Shown: positions 32,747 to 42,630, counted from the stretch's first letter. The stretch: 64,000 bases of DNA from Paenibacillus sp. HW567 (GCF_000374185.1 NZ_KB910518.1:5660886-5724885); one strand, 5' to 3'. Translations and numbers: made by a program. Notes: generated by a model from the letters alone, not told the origin.

Positions 32747-35143
32747 TTAATGGGTGAGCGGTCTGAGCCGGAATATCGTAATGGACTGCTTCGGAAATTC
32801 ATAGGCGAAATTGCAGCTCTCTGCCTGGAAGGACTTCGTCTTCGGTGAGACTTGCTCCGGCGCTTCGAAGCTGTTCTCTTCAGCAGGCAAGTACCCCGAC
32901 ATCTCAAATACTTCTCCCGTCACACCGTCCTTGCAGAAATCCTTCAGATGAATCTCGGCAGCTACGCACTCACCCTGAACGTTCACGATTTTCAAAATAG
33001 TATCCCCGGTAGCATGCTCTACGGTAGAGGAATAGTAGACCGGTTCGATCACCGGCAGCTTGTCTTCGGTTTCGTTAAACAGCACACCATCAATATAAGT
33101 GCGCACCGTTCTTCCGGATACCTGCAGCTCCAATTGATACTCTTTGTCCGTCTCTACCGAAAACATACTATGAGTCAGACAGGAGCCTCTGCCCGCCACT
33201 TTGGAACTGATAATGGAATCCTGATTTTGCCACCCGCTGATCTCCCAGAAAAGATGATTCGCATCATCCATTTTGCCAAAATGAATCACAAAACCTTTGT
33301 CGCCTCTGGTACGGACAGCTTTACAGCTTAAGGTGTAGCTGTTCCAGGCCGTAACCCCCAAATCCAAAAAGTCCGGCGCATCGGGCTGCCCTTCCTTGAA
33401 GCCAGGAGCCGTAGCCTCTCCCGCCAGGCTTTCATACTCTCTAACTTCACCAGTCACATTGTTGACTAGCCTAATCTCCGAGAAACGGGCCGAGCAGCCG
33501 TCTGCGTAAAGGATGATACCGCCTTCAATTGGCTTCTCCGGCGCTGCTTGCGCTTCTCCAAATCCGCTTGCCTCTACATGAAGCAATTGATCGCCTTGAT
33601 GATTCATAAACAGCTTCTGCACGTAGTAATTCGGTGTTCCGAACACCTTATGGTTATTGAACCAGATCATATCAGGCTTCCAGTTCATATAATCCACATT
33701 GCACAGCATCGGGGCGTAGCAGGCCAAGCCGACCGCATGGGCGTTCTTCTCCAGGCCGGTCATAAACGCCGCCTCAACCAGCGCATTATAGTAGGTGTTG
33801 CCCCAAGAAGCATATTCCCCCAGGAACACTTTAGGCTCGTCAGCCTTAAAATGATCATACCGGTGATAGTTGGCCAGAAACCATTCCGGTGACTGGTAAT
33901 AATGTTCATCTACCAGATCGGAACCATGCTCTTTGGCCGATTCCCAGCCCCGGTCATACACACCGCCTGCGGCGAACGGGCCGCTGGAGTTGATGACCTT
34001 CATATCCGGGTATTTGGCTTTTATGGCCCGGTGGAAATAAGGGTACCGTTCAAAGAAGGGTTCTCCCACTTCCTCATTGCCGATGCCGATATACTCCAGT
34101 CCAAAAGGCTCCGGGTGCCCAAGCTCTGCCCGCACCGCTCCCCATTCCGTAGAGATATCTCCAATGGCGAATTCTATCAAATCCAAGGCATCGTCAATCC
34201 AGGGTCCCAATTCCTCCAAGGGAACAATCCGCTGATGATGGGGGTCGTAGCCTCCCGGCAGCACCGGTATAGGCTTGGCCCCGATGTCCTCGCAGAATTG
34301 AAAATATTCATAATACCCCAGCCCCAAGGTCTGGTGGTACCCCCAGTTATTCCGTCTCGGGGGTCTCCCTGCAGGATCGCCCAGCGTATTCTTCCAACGG
34401 TACATGGAATCCCGGTCTTCAGGATTCAAGGACCCGTCATGCACCAGGCAGCCTCCCGGAAACCGCATGAATTTCGGCTTCATGTCTGCAAGCAGCTCCG
34501 CGATATCCGGGCGCAGCCCATTCGGCCGGTTCAGAAAGGTTTTCTCCGGAAACAGGGACACCATATCCACATAAAGCTTGCCCTTGCCTTGCGTGAGCAT
34601 AACCAGCCGGCTGCTGTGATCTGTCGCCCGCGCAGTAAGCTTCACCTCATATTTCTTCCACTCGGAACAATTCACGGCAATGGCCGTCTCCGCATGGACG
34701 ACGCCTTCCGTACTTTCAATAGAAATGACCACAGGCCCCTCTTCTCCAGCTTCCCGTCTTGCATACATGGAGAATAAATAGCTTTCGCCCTCCCGGACGG
34801 AAATGCCGCTGTTGAAGCCCAGGTTCATAATGCCCACGCCTAAGCCTTCCGCCAAGACATCAATAACGGCGTAATGCTCGTTGCGGAGATTGACCGGCTT
34901 GCTGTCCTCCACCGTTATTTCGCCCTTGCCGCCACCGCGTTCCACCTTCTCCCAAGCGGTCAGCGCATGGTAGTCCCGGTTATCAATAGGATCGAACTCG
35001 AAGGAGCGGTTGCGGACAAGCTCGGCATACAGCCCTCCGTCGGCGGCATGATTGAGATCTTCGAAGAAGATGCCGAACAGGTCTCCGGTAAGCGGGCCTC
35101 TCTTTTGAGTATGCACCCGTAGTGTTCCCTTTGCATTTGACAT
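32747..35143 (-). CDS. Alpha-L-arabinofuranosidase, GH51
   Basis: The enzyme has 798 residues, larger than the usual 500 of bacterial GH51. The N-terminal segment LFGIFFEDLNHAADGGLYAE is the family start. Residues about 60-200 form an inserted carbohydrate-binding-like jelly roll. The (beta/alpha)8 barrel carries KFMRFPGGCLVHDG, the acid/base Glu357 in GIGNEEVG and the nucleophile Glu443 in VFLGEYASWGN. A C-terminal beta domain follows, with a further lectin-like insert at about 600-730. It has no signal peptide, so it acts on imported arabino-oligosaccharides. It is divergent from the AraC regulator and next to two GH43 genes, which supports arabinan or arabinoxylan use. No sugar transporter lies nearby. 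Confidence 0.92.
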   Translation of the reverse strand: MSNAKGTLRVHTQKRGPLTGDLFGIFFEDLNHAADGGLYAELVRNRSFEFDPIDNRDYHALTAWEKVERGGGKGEITVEDSKPVNLRNEHYAVIDVLAEGLGVGIMNLGFNSGISVREGESYLFSMYARREAGEEGPVVISIESTEGVVHAETAIAVNCSEWKKYEVKLTARATDHSSRLVMLTQGKGKLYVDMVSLFPEKTFLNRPNGLRPDIAELLADMKPKFMRFPGGCLVHDGSLNPEDRDSMYRWKNTLGDPAGRPPRRNNWGYHQTLGLGYYEYFQFCEDIGAKPIPVLPGGYDPHHQRIVPLEELGPWIDDALDLIEFAIGDISTEWGAVRAELGHPEPFGLEYIGIGNEEVGEPFFERYPYFHRAIKAKYPDMKVINSSGPFAAGGVYDRGWESAKEHGSDLVDEHYYQSPEWFLANYHRYDHFKADEPKVFLGEYASWGNTYYNALVEAAFMTGLEKNAHAVGLACYAPMLCNVDYMNWKPDMIWFNNHKVFGTPNYYVQKLFMNHQGDQLLHVEASGFGEAQAAPEKPIEGGIILYADGCSARFSEIRLVNNVTGEVREYESLAGEATAPGFKEGQPDAPDFLDLGVTAWNSYTLSCKAVRTRGDKGFVIHFGKMDDANHLFWEISGWQNQDSIISSKVAGRGSCLTHSMFSVETDKEYQLELQVSGRTVRTYIDGVLFNETEDKLPVIEPVYYSSTVEHATGDTILKIVNVQGECVAAEIHLKDFCKDGVTGEVFEMSGYLPAEENSFEAPEQVSPKTKSFQAESCNFAYEFPKQSITIFRLRPLTH

Positions 35144-35165
35144 GATCGCAGGTCACCTTTCACAT

Positions 35166-35229
35166 GGATATCTAATGATATGGTTAGAGTATAGATATCC
35201 CGGACCTGATCTTCAATAAGCTATTGAAG
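35166..35229 (-). promoter_or_regulatory. GH51 promoter with two palindromes
   Basis: On the minus strand TTGAAG and TATACT (35193-35188) are 17 bases apart. The -35 overlaps a perfect 19-base palindrome CTTCAATAAGCTATTGAAG (35211-35229). The -10 lies inside an inverted repeat GGATATCTA...TAGATATCC (35166-35200). Both are candidate operators. Confidence 0.6.
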
Positions 35230-35306
35230 CGTAAAACTAACCTATTGTGCTTAATATCAATGCCACTATGCTAAAATTCCCGGTTGTGATTGTCTATATT
35301 TCAGGA

Positions 35307-35321
35307 TTGATTTACAATCAA
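35307..35321. promoter_or_regulatory. Palindrome upstream of the AraC gene
   Basis: TTGATT-TAC-AATCAA, a perfect 6+3+6 palindrome 35 bases before the ATG. The binding protein is unknown; autoregulation is possible. Confidence 0.35.
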
Positions 35322-35355
35322 GAAAAACTGACTTATTCTCTTCCGGTGATAAAAT

Positions 35356-36156
35356 ATGATACGGCTGATATCTTGCGGATATAACTATGTTCATGAAGAT
35401 GGAATCGTCATTAACCGGCCAAATGGAGCCGGGAATTACGCATTTGTGTTTTTTAAGAGCACATCTGAGCTTGTGCTGGACGGCAATCCGTGCATCGTGG
35501 AGAAGAACTCCTATGTCCTGATGAGCCCACATACCCCACACCTGTACCGGCACCTGGACAGGCCCTTTATTAATGATTGGTTTCACTGCTCCGGCAGCGG
35601 GGTAGAGTCCTTCCTGACTGAGATCGGCTTTCCCCTGGACAGGCCTATTCATGCAGAGGACCCCTTCATGATCACCAAATGTATAATGGACCTGAACAAC
35701 CTCACCAGACAAAACAGCCCCTATAAGGACCGTATAGCGGACTGTGATCTGCAATCCCTTTTTATGAAACTGAACGATTTGCGGAACCGGACGGCTGCCC
35801 TTGATCAATCGAGCCGGTATTTGCTTCCTTTTTCTAAGCTGCGCAATGAGCTGTACAGCTCGCCCAACACTGCCTATACGGTAGAAATGCTTGCTTCAAG
35901 CGTGAACATGAGCAAATCCTATTTCCACCATATCTATAAGGAATTATTCGGATGCTCCGTCATAACAGATCTCATTAACGCGAGATTGGATTACGCCAAA
36001 TATCTGCTGAACAACAGCACCTTTTCGGTAACGATGATCGCCAAAATGTGCGGATATGAAAACAGCACCCACTTCATGAGACAGTTTAAGAAATTCATCG
36101 GCCTTACGCCCAGCGAGTACAAAGCAGGACCACGGTCCGGCGCAAATAAAACATGA
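35356..36156 (+). CDS. AraC family transcriptional regulator
   Basis: The 266-residue regulator has an N-terminal cupin-like effector domain (about 1-130, including VLMSPHTPHLYRHLDRPFIN) and two C-terminal HTH motifs (about 165-260). These are TVEMLASSVNMSKSYFHHIY then KELFG, and SVTMIAKMCGYENSTHFMRQ then FKKFIGLTPSEYK. It stands between the divergent GH51 gene and the co-directional tandem GH43 gene, so it most likely activates arabinoside use in response to a sugar. The ribosome site before the ATG is weak. The effector is not identifiable. Confidence 0.92.
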   Translation: MIRLISCGYNYVHEDGIVINRPNGAGNYAFVFFKSTSELVLDGNPCIVEKNSYVLMSPHTPHLYRHLDRPFINDWFHCSGSGVESFLTEIGFPLDRPIHAEDPFMITKCIMDLNNLTRQNSPYKDRIADCDLQSLFMKLNDLRNRTAALDQSSRYLLPFSKLRNELYSSPNTAYTVEMLASSVNMSKSYFHHIYKELFGCSVITDLINARLDYAKYLLNNSTFSVTMIAKMCGYENSTHFMRQFKKFIGLTPSEYKAGPRSGANKT

Positions 36157-36241
36157 TAGGTCAGTATTCCGCTGCAATAATCTATTGATCGGCCCTGGCC
36201 GGACACCTATACTTTGGATTGAATAGCTAATTTAAGCTCCA

Positions 36242-36276
36242 GCCCTTCTCGCTTCTTACAGGGAAGCCGGAAGGGC
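36242..36276 (+). terminator. Hairpin after the AraC gene
   Basis: GCCCTTC-GCTTC pairs with GAAGC-GAAGGGC. There is only a short T stretch after it, so termination strength is uncertain. It lies just before the GH43 ribosome site and could instead act in that leader. Confidence 0.45.
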
Positions 36277-36301
36277 ATGATTTGTGAAGGAGGCCTTTAT
36301 C

Positions 36302-38116
36302 TTGACACGATATGATACTCAAAGCTCAGGTTATCTTTTGGTGCATTTCATCGGAGAGCAGCCTGACGGCGAACAGGTCTATTTCTCTTATAGCGAAGAC
36401 GGCCTGCATTGGAAAGACCTGAACGCGGGTTTGCCGGTTCTGCGTTCGGAGCTCGGGGAAAAGGGCGTGAGAGACCCTTTCATCGTACGCTCGCCCAAGG
36501 ACAATAAGTTCTATTTGATTGCCACGGATCTCCGCATTGCAAACGGAAAGGGCTGGGATACCGCGGTGAACGCCGGCAGCCGTGACGTGATTATCTGGGA
36601 GTCCCCCGACCTGGTGAACTGGTCTTCCCCCTGGTCCGTTACGCTTGGCATACCGGGTGCGGGCTGCGTCTGGGCTCCAGAAGCGATTTATGACGAAGCT
36701 GCAGAGGAGTTCCTGGTGTTCTGGGCCTCTGCCACCCAGGAGCCGCAGGAGCAAGAGCGGAAACATAAGATCTATAGCGCGCGTACCAAGGATTTCCGTA
36801 ATTTTACAACCCCTGAAAAGTATATCGAACGGGAAAATCACATCATTGATACGACGATTATTGCCCAGGGCGGTGCTTACTACCGGTTCTCCAAGGACGA
36901 AACGACCAAGAATATCCGGGTGGAAAAGGGCGCCTCGCTGGATAAAGACGCCTTCGCCCCTCTGAGTGCCCCTGTTCTGGAGGACTTGTCGGGTGTTGAA
37001 GGCCCGCAGATCTTCAAGCTGGGCGGCCGTGAGGAATGGTGCCTGATTGTGGACCGCTTTGCGGAAGGAAAGGGATATCTCCCGCTGCTGATCTCCGACC
37101 TTGAGAGCGGTGACTTCCGGGTTCTGCCGGATGGAGCGTTCGATTTGGGCAAAAACAAAAAACGCCACGGCGGAGTCCTCCCCATTACCGAAGCGGAATG
37201 TTGCCGCCTTCTGGCGGCGTTTGGGGATGGACATCAAGTGCTGCCCGGGCAATTTGCCGACCCTGATCTGGCGAAGTTCGGCGGCCGCTATTACCTGTAT
37301 CCGACAACGGACGGCTTCACGGGCTGGTCGGGTACGCAGTTTCATGTGTTCTCATCGGCTGATTTGCGTATATGGCGAAACGAAGGGATGATTCTCGATC
37401 TTGCAAGTGATGATGTCCCTTGGGCTGTCGGCAACGCTTGGGCTCCGGCCATCGCCTGCAAAGACGGTAAATATTTCTATTATTTCTGCGGCAAAATGAA
37501 AAACGGCGAGAGCGCCATAGGCGTTGCTGTTGCCGATGCTCCTGCCGGCCCGTTCCGCGCGCAGCCGGAGCCGCTGATTACTCTGGATCTGACGAAGCAG
37601 CTTGGGATTGCCATGGGGCAGGCCATTGACCCCTCCATTTATACGGAGGATGACGGTACAGCTTACCTGCTGTTTGGAAATGGACAACCCGCCATCGTGA
37701 AGCTCGGCGAAGATAGGGTATCCGTTATCGAGGACACAATGAGAAATCTTGAAGGCCTATACGACTTCCGGGAGGCAGTTACCGTTCTCAAGCGGGACGG
37801 GCTGTATCATTTCACCTGGTCCTGCGACGACACAGGCAGTGAGGATTACCATGTAAACTACGGTACGTCGGAGCATCTGTATGGCCCGGTAACTTACCGC
37901 TATCCGGTTCTTGCCAAGAATACGGAGAAGGACATGCTCGGCACCGCCCATCATTCGATTCTGCATGACCCGGACACCGGTCAATACTTTATTGCCTATC
38001 ACCGGTTTGTTACGCCGTTATCCCGTTTCACGGAAGGAAAAGGCTATCATCGCGAAGTCTGCATTGATCCGCTCACCTTCGGCGAGGATGGGCTGATGAA
38101 GCAGGTGGAGTTGTAA
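36302..38116 (+). CDS. Tandem GH43-type glycosidase (two five-blade domains in one chain)
   Basis: The protein has about 604 residues with two GH43-like beta-propellers. In the first, the candidate triad is Asp58 (VRDPFIV), Asp183 (IIDTTII) and Glu233 (GVEGPQ). In the second it is Asp320 (FADPDLAKF), Asp443 (AIDPSIY) and Glu491 (YDFREAV). Both therefore look catalytically competent. GH43 enzymes remove arabinose or xylose from plant polysaccharides. There is no signal peptide, so it acts in the cytoplasm. TTG at 36302 is chosen because AAGGAGG ends eight bases before it. The GTG at 36284 lies upstream of that ribosome site. Confidence 0.82.
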   Translation: MTRYDTQSSGYLLVHFIGEQPDGEQVYFSYSEDGLHWKDLNAGLPVLRSELGEKGVRDPFIVRSPKDNKFYLIATDLRIANGKGWDTAVNAGSRDVIIWESPDLVNWSSPWSVTLGIPGAGCVWAPEAIYDEAAEEFLVFWASATQEPQEQERKHKIYSARTKDFRNFTTPEKYIERENHIIDTTIIAQGGAYYRFSKDETTKNIRVEKGASLDKDAFAPLSAPVLEDLSGVEGPQIFKLGGREEWCLIVDRFAEGKGYLPLLISDLESGDFRVLPDGAFDLGKNKKRHGGVLPITEAECCRLLAAFGDGHQVLPGQFADPDLAKFGGRYYLYPTTDGFTGWSGTQFHVFSSADLRIWRNEGMILDLASDDVPWAVGNAWAPAIACKDGKYFYYFCGKMKNGESAIGVAVADAPAGPFRAQPEPLITLDLTKQLGIAMGQAIDPSIYTEDDGTAYLLFGNGQPAIVKLGEDRVSVIEDTMRNLEGLYDFREAVTVLKRDGLYHFTWSCDDTGSEDYHVNYGTSEHLYGPVTYRYPVLAKNTEKDMLGTAHHSILHDPDTGQYFIAYHRFVTPLSRFTEGKGYHREVCIDPLTFGEDGLMKQVEL

Positions 38117-38136
38117 AAAGAATACTTCCGGCATAA

Positions 38137-38163
38137 AAGGCCCACGCAAATCGCGTGGGCCTC
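38137..38163. terminator. Hairpin between the convergent GH43 genes
   Basis: GGCCCACGC pairs with GCGTGGGCC. It is followed by TTTT on the minus strand and by TCTTGCTTGCTCTT on the plus strand. Confidence 0.65.
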
Positions 38164-38173
38164 TTGCTTGCTC

Positions 38174-39328
38174 TTAACGTATGGTTACTCTGGCTCTTGC
38201 CGTGTGACCGGACGGATCGAGCGTCCAGCCGGGCTTGCCGAAGTATGGAGTGCCGTCCGGGTTCCAAAGGAATCGCTGTACCCGGGCGTGACGGTTAGGA
38301 TCATACAGCGGATCTCCGGTGATTTCCTTATAAGGACGGGCATGATAGATCAGAAGATCAGAGGAGCCATCCTCCGATACTGTGAAGCTGTTATGCCCTG
38401 GTCCGTACTCGGAAGCCTCCTCGTTGCTGACGAACACCGGCTCCTTCGATTTGGTCCATGAAGCGGGATCAAGCAGATCGCTTGCGTCCGGCGCCGATAA
38501 CAGCCCCATACAATAACGGTCGTCTGTGCCGCTGGCAGAGTAGGCGATAAACACACGCCCCTTCCGTTTCAGCACGGCCGCCCCTTCATTTACGCGATGC
38601 CGCTGAATCTCCCAGTCGTATTCTGGAGCCGTAAGCTTCACTGGCTCGCTTGATATCGACCACGGCGTATCTATCCGGGCGATGTAGAGACAGGAATCCT
38701 CAATGATCTGCGCCCATACCAAATACCTGTGTCCATTATGCTCAAAGGTTGTTGCATCCAGCGAGAAGCTCTCGACCGGGAGCCCGATTCTCCCCTTCTC
38801 TACCCACGTTCCGGTAAGGGGGTTGTCATCTGCACACTCCAGCACATACGGACGAATGGCCCATTTGTCTTCCACAGAACCGGCAGCGAAGTATACGTAC
38901 CATTTTCCTTCAATGTTATGAAGCTCGGGCGCCCAGATATGGTTGCCCATCTCTCCCTCTTCGTGCATGATCCAGATAACCGTCTCTTCAGCCGTTGACA
39001 GACCCGCTATCGTACGGGAGCGCCGGAGCACCAGCCGGTCATACTCCGGTACGGACCCTGTGAAATAATAATATCCGTCACTATGCTTCACCACATAAGG
39101 GTCGGCGCGATTGGGAACCAACGGGTTCGGATAATCATCCCCGATCACGGTCCCCTCCACCAGGAAGGTTCCCGGCTGTTCCATGCGCGACGGAGGGACA
39201 GGCTCCCATCTGACCGGAAAACGCCCGGCCCTCCCTCCCGCAAGCTCAACCTGGGCCGATCGGGGGAGCTCCAATGGCTCCCCGGCTGTAATGCTAATAG
39301 CGATTTCCGCAATTCCTGTAATTCTCAT
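38174..39328 (-). CDS. GH43 family arabinosidase/xylosidase
   Basis: The enzyme has 384 residues. The first 60 resemble the end of an immunoglobulin-like domain (VRWEPVPPSRMEQPGTFLVE). The five-blade propeller follows with the catalytic base Asp76 (NRADPYV), the modulator Asp191 (FSLDATTF) and the acid Glu248 (RVNEGAAVL). WAPELH and GPGHNSF are also family features. It is likely an exo-acting alpha-L-arabinofuranosidase or a related enzyme working with the GH51 and tandem GH43 proteins next door. It has no signal peptide. The truncated Ig-like start suggests descent from a larger multidomain enzyme. Confidence 0.87.
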   Translation of the reverse strand: MRITGIAEIAISITAGEPLELPRSAQVELAGGRAGRFPVRWEPVPPSRMEQPGTFLVEGTVIGDDYPNPLVPNRADPYVVKHSDGYYYFTGSVPEYDRLVLRRSRTIAGLSTAEETVIWIMHEEGEMGNHIWAPELHNIEGKWYVYFAAGSVEDKWAIRPYVLECADDNPLTGTWVEKGRIGLPVESFSLDATTFEHNGHRYLVWAQIIEDSCLYIARIDTPWSISSEPVKLTAPEYDWEIQRHRVNEGAAVLKRKGRVFIAYSASGTDDRYCMGLLSAPDASDLLDPASWTKSKEPVFVSNEEASEYGPGHNSFTVSEDGSSDLLIYHARPYKEITGDPLYDPNRHARVQRFLWNPDGTPYFGKPGWTLDPSGHTARARVTIR

Positions 39329-39459
39329 GATTTATTGTCACCTTTTTAATTGAATAGGATATGTTGATCATGAAAAGTATAGGCCGTTCTAATAGCGCAA
39401 TCAATTGAATATCATCGCCAAAAACTGACTTATCGCGCTTTGTTGGATTGTGTTCCCGC

Positions 39460-42400
39460 TTAATCGGTAAGCGTGCCGATGTAGTAATGAATGGCTTTGA
39501 AATTTTTATCATAGAAAATAATAATGTAATCCTCAGGCTGTCCATTCAAAGCTTGATTGTCTTCTAATCGAATCGGGTAGTACGTATGCGTATAGCTGAT
39601 GGCAGTCGATTGATAGGGATTAATCTGTTGTACAGCTTGATCCGCAGTGAAGTCTTTTCCGGCGGTTGCGAGATCAGATCTAGTCGTGAATGAAAAATAG
39701 GCTGCTTCAGGGTGTGTTTTCAGGTAATCCTTAAACGTGACATAATCCATTCGCAGACTGTCGTCATATTCCCGCAGCAAGGATACGCCTTCCTTGACCT
39801 GAACGGCTGTGCCATCCCATACAGGCGTATTGGGAGACGTGGTGATCCGTTGAGTAGCATAACTTGCAGGCTGAAGATTCTTATCGCGGAATACTACGGT
39901 TACGTAGTATTCTCCTTTTTTATCCAGTTGCCGAAGGTAGGCCAAATCCGAAAAAGGTTGGATGCCGATTCCATTTGAGCCTTGGATATCCGCCAGGGTA
40001 ATTGGATTTTCCGTGAGATAGAAAGACATGAATGAAGTTTCACTTCTCAAGGTATAAGGATAATCCTGGTTATACACACCTATAGTTGTTCCATTGAGTT
40101 CCAGACCGCTTATCTGGATACCGGTGGACACCAACGAAAGGCTGCTGCCCAGCGGACCTGCATGCTTCATCGTCTCCAACTCATTAAGCGCCTTCTCCAG
40201 CTTGTCTTTATTAGTTTGGCTAACCTGGGCCTTCAATGAATCACTCAGTGCGGAATACGCGCTTGAAGCCCTCAGGATAGAGTTCTCTGCCCGCAGCGCG
40301 TCCGAATAACCCTGGATTTCATTAATTCTTTCCTCGGCGGCTTCGACGGCCAGTTGGTCACTGAGATGGACTTTTCCATTATAATAGCTGATTGCCTGCA
40401 AGGTCTTGTCGTAGAAGATAATTGTGTACTCCTGCTCAATATTAGTTTTCAGATCCTTCCACACCTCAACAGCTAACGGGATATCATCTACCGGCTGGGG
40501 ATAATAATAAGTCTCTACTACCCGGATACGCTTTTGGTTATACAGTCTGAGCGAATAAGAGAGAAGCTTACTCAATTCATAATTGGAGGCAACCGTGTCC
40601 AAGTACTTTGGAGTAATCGTGTAATAAGCCGCCTCTGCATTCTGAGCAAAAACATTCGAAACATCTATAATGTCGGAATATTTTGCACTCCCGTCAATCA
40701 TTTGCTTATCCCGCTCAATCGTTACGCCACTTGCCAGCTTTGTAAAATTAGCTGCGTAACCGGTAAGTGAAGGGGGGAAATTCACCTTTTGGGTGCTGTA
40801 GCCGACTGCCCCTTCCTTCCCCCTGAACACAAGCGTCACATATTGGTCTCCGCCTGTTCCGAAATAATCGTTATACACTGTCATTGTATAGATTGGATTG
40901 GACCGGTACACAAGGGTACTCTTAGTTGAGTAAGCTCTTCTATTGTTAAGTTCCCACCTTAGATCTCTTTCATTAACAGGTGTGGAAGTAATATAGTAGG
41001 AAACGGTGCTTGCGCTTTTAAGAATAGACTCAGGAATAGAACTAACATCAAACTGTAAGTACACGGCATTCCTTACCGTTGCATCTGGAGAAGCAATAAT
41101 ATAGGTTTGAAGCAGCGGGATTTCTTTAACCGGCGATGTCGGCACTGGTGTGGCCGTTGATGCCGGAGTTGCGGTTGGAACTGGTGTCGGAGCTACGGTT
41201 GGTGTGGGAGCGGGTGTAGCTACGCTTCCCCCTCCTCCGCCGCCTCCGCCAATGATCACTGCCGGTGTTGGCGTGGCAGAAGCCGTCGCAATAACCAAAG
41301 AATCCTTTTGCGGACCTTCTACGGAGAGGGGTTTGGTGTTAAACGAAGAGCCTTTCGCTCCGTCATTAAGCACCGCTGTCTCCACTTGACCGGCTCCAGT
41401 CACTTTGGTGAACGCATCCAGCACCGCTTTGGTTACCTTAGTTCCACTCGCCATATCTACGGAGGAATTGGCCGCACCTGTACCGATACTAAGGGCTGCC
41501 ACTGAACCTTTAGCCAACTGCATGACGGCTTTGGCGTTAATATTTACAGTATCAAATACCCCGGACAGGACAACAGGACCGCTGGAAGTAAAGTCCTGTT
41601 CAACCGAAACATTAGTGAAGCCTGCACCTGTAGCCCCGCTTTCCTCCAGCTTTACCGGAGTCTGTGCCTTCACCTGCTTCACAGTGGTCGTGCCTTCAGC
41701 CACCAACCGGACTGCTCCGCCGGCTTTGTTCACAACCACATCTCCCAGTTCGGAGTTAATGAAGTGAAGAGAGTCGCCTCCCCCTCCCTTGACAGTAGTA
41801 GTGCCACGCACGGTAACGTTCTTCAAAGTCACGTCTCCATTGCCGATTCCGGCATCCAGCAGGAGATTACCCACAATCGTCACGTTCTGGAGGGTAACTC
41901 CGGCGGCGGAGATAACTACAGTCTCGGTGGTCTCACGATGCTGTTCGTCAGTTCCTCCATAAACGCCTGAATGATCATAAATCTCTCCATCGCCGCTCAC
42001 TTGCAGCATCGGCTCAATCAGAGTTACCGCTTCGGCCCGGGTCAATGACCGTTTGGGTTTAAAGGTTCCGTCCGGGTAGCCCTTCATATAACTGGCATTT
42101 ATAGCAGCAGCAACACTGCCTGCACTCCATGCCGCAACCTCCCCGCGATCGCTGAAGCCAGCCAGCGTCTCTGTTGTATTTTCTGGTAATTCCAATTTCA
42201 ACAGCTTGCCCACGATAACTGCCGCCTCCTGGCGGGTAATCTGTGCATTGGGACGCGCTTCGTTGTTATAGCCCTGAATATAGCCTGCCCCAACGGCCAT
42301 AGCCACCTCTTTGTAGGCCCAACTGGTGGAACTGACATCAGAGAACGTTATTTTAGGGACTTCTTTCTTATCAAATAAACTAGCAATCTCAAAAGAGCGG

Positions 42401-42630
42401 TTTACAATCGCCATAAACTCCGCTCTGGTTATGGATTGATCAGGTTTTACCGATCCATTTTCAAACCCTTTCAGCAAGCCCTTGTCCAGCCATTTCTCAA
42501 TCGTATTCTGGGCCCAGTGGCCTTCATAATCCTTCACCGTTTCAGCCGCCGCTGCGCCCGCACCCATCGAACCCAACAGCATGCTTATTCCCAGTGCACC
42601 CGTCAACAATCCGCGAAATATCCTGCCCAT
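39460..42630 (-). CDS. S-layer-homology (SLH) cell-surface protein with long unknown C-terminus
   Basis: The protein has about 1056 residues. A signal peptide (MGRIFRGLLTGALGISMLLG) is followed by three SLH domains (about 30-215, each with the W..xxI..W...G...G and IT RAE pattern) that bind pyruvylated wall polymer. Residues about 225-430 form repeats like a right-handed beta-helix (VTLQNVTIVGNLLLDAG). A Gly run and a Pro/Thr linker follow (about 455-510), then about 540 residues of tandem domains with repeated YYITSTP/YYTITPK and FYDKxxxAIxYYxG motifs that I do not recognise. ATG 42630 has GGGAGGG seven bases upstream. The repeats suggest an adhesin or surface scaffold. Confidence 0.85.
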   Translation of the reverse strand: MGRIFRGLLTGALGISMLLGSMGAGAAAAETVKDYEGHWAQNTIEKWLDKGLLKGFENGSVKPDQSITRAEFMAIVNRSFEIASLFDKKEVPKITFSDVSSTSWAYKEVAMAVGAGYIQGYNNEARPNAQITRQEAAVIVGKLLKLELPENTTETLAGFSDRGEVAAWSAGSVAAAINASYMKGYPDGTFKPKRSLTRAEAVTLIEPMLQVSGDGEIYDHSGVYGGTDEQHRETTETVVISAAGVTLQNVTIVGNLLLDAGIGNGDVTLKNVTVRGTTTVKGGGGDSLHFINSELGDVVVNKAGGAVRLVAEGTTTVKQVKAQTPVKLEESGATGAGFTNVSVEQDFTSSGPVVLSGVFDTVNINAKAVMQLAKGSVAALSIGTGAANSSVDMASGTKVTKAVLDAFTKVTGAGQVETAVLNDGAKGSSFNTKPLSVEGPQKDSLVIATASATPTPAVIIGGGGGGGGSVATPAPTPTVAPTPVPTATPASTATPVPTSPVKEIPLLQTYIIASPDATVRNAVYLQFDVSSIPESILKSASTVSYYITSTPVNERDLRWELNNRRAYSTKSTLVYRSNPIYTMTVYNDYFGTGGDQYVTLVFRGKEGAVGYSTQKVNFPPSLTGYAANFTKLASGVTIERDKQMIDGSAKYSDIIDVSNVFAQNAEAAYYTITPKYLDTVASNYELSKLLSYSLRLYNQKRIRVVETYYYPQPVDDIPLAVEVWKDLKTNIEQEYTIIFYDKTLQAISYYNGKVHLSDQLAVEAAEERINEIQGYSDALRAENSILRASSAYSALSDSLKAQVSQTNKDKLEKALNELETMKHAGPLGSSLSLVSTGIQISGLELNGTTIGVYNQDYPYTLRSETSFMSFYLTENPITLADIQGSNGIGIQPFSDLAYLRQLDKKGEYYVTVVFRDKNLQPASYATQRITTSPNTPVWDGTAVQVKEGVSLLREYDDSLRMDYVTFKDYLKTHPEAAYFSFTTRSDLATAGKDFTADQAVQQINPYQSTAISYTHTYYPIRLEDNQALNGQPEDYIIIFYDKNFKAIHYYIGTLTD

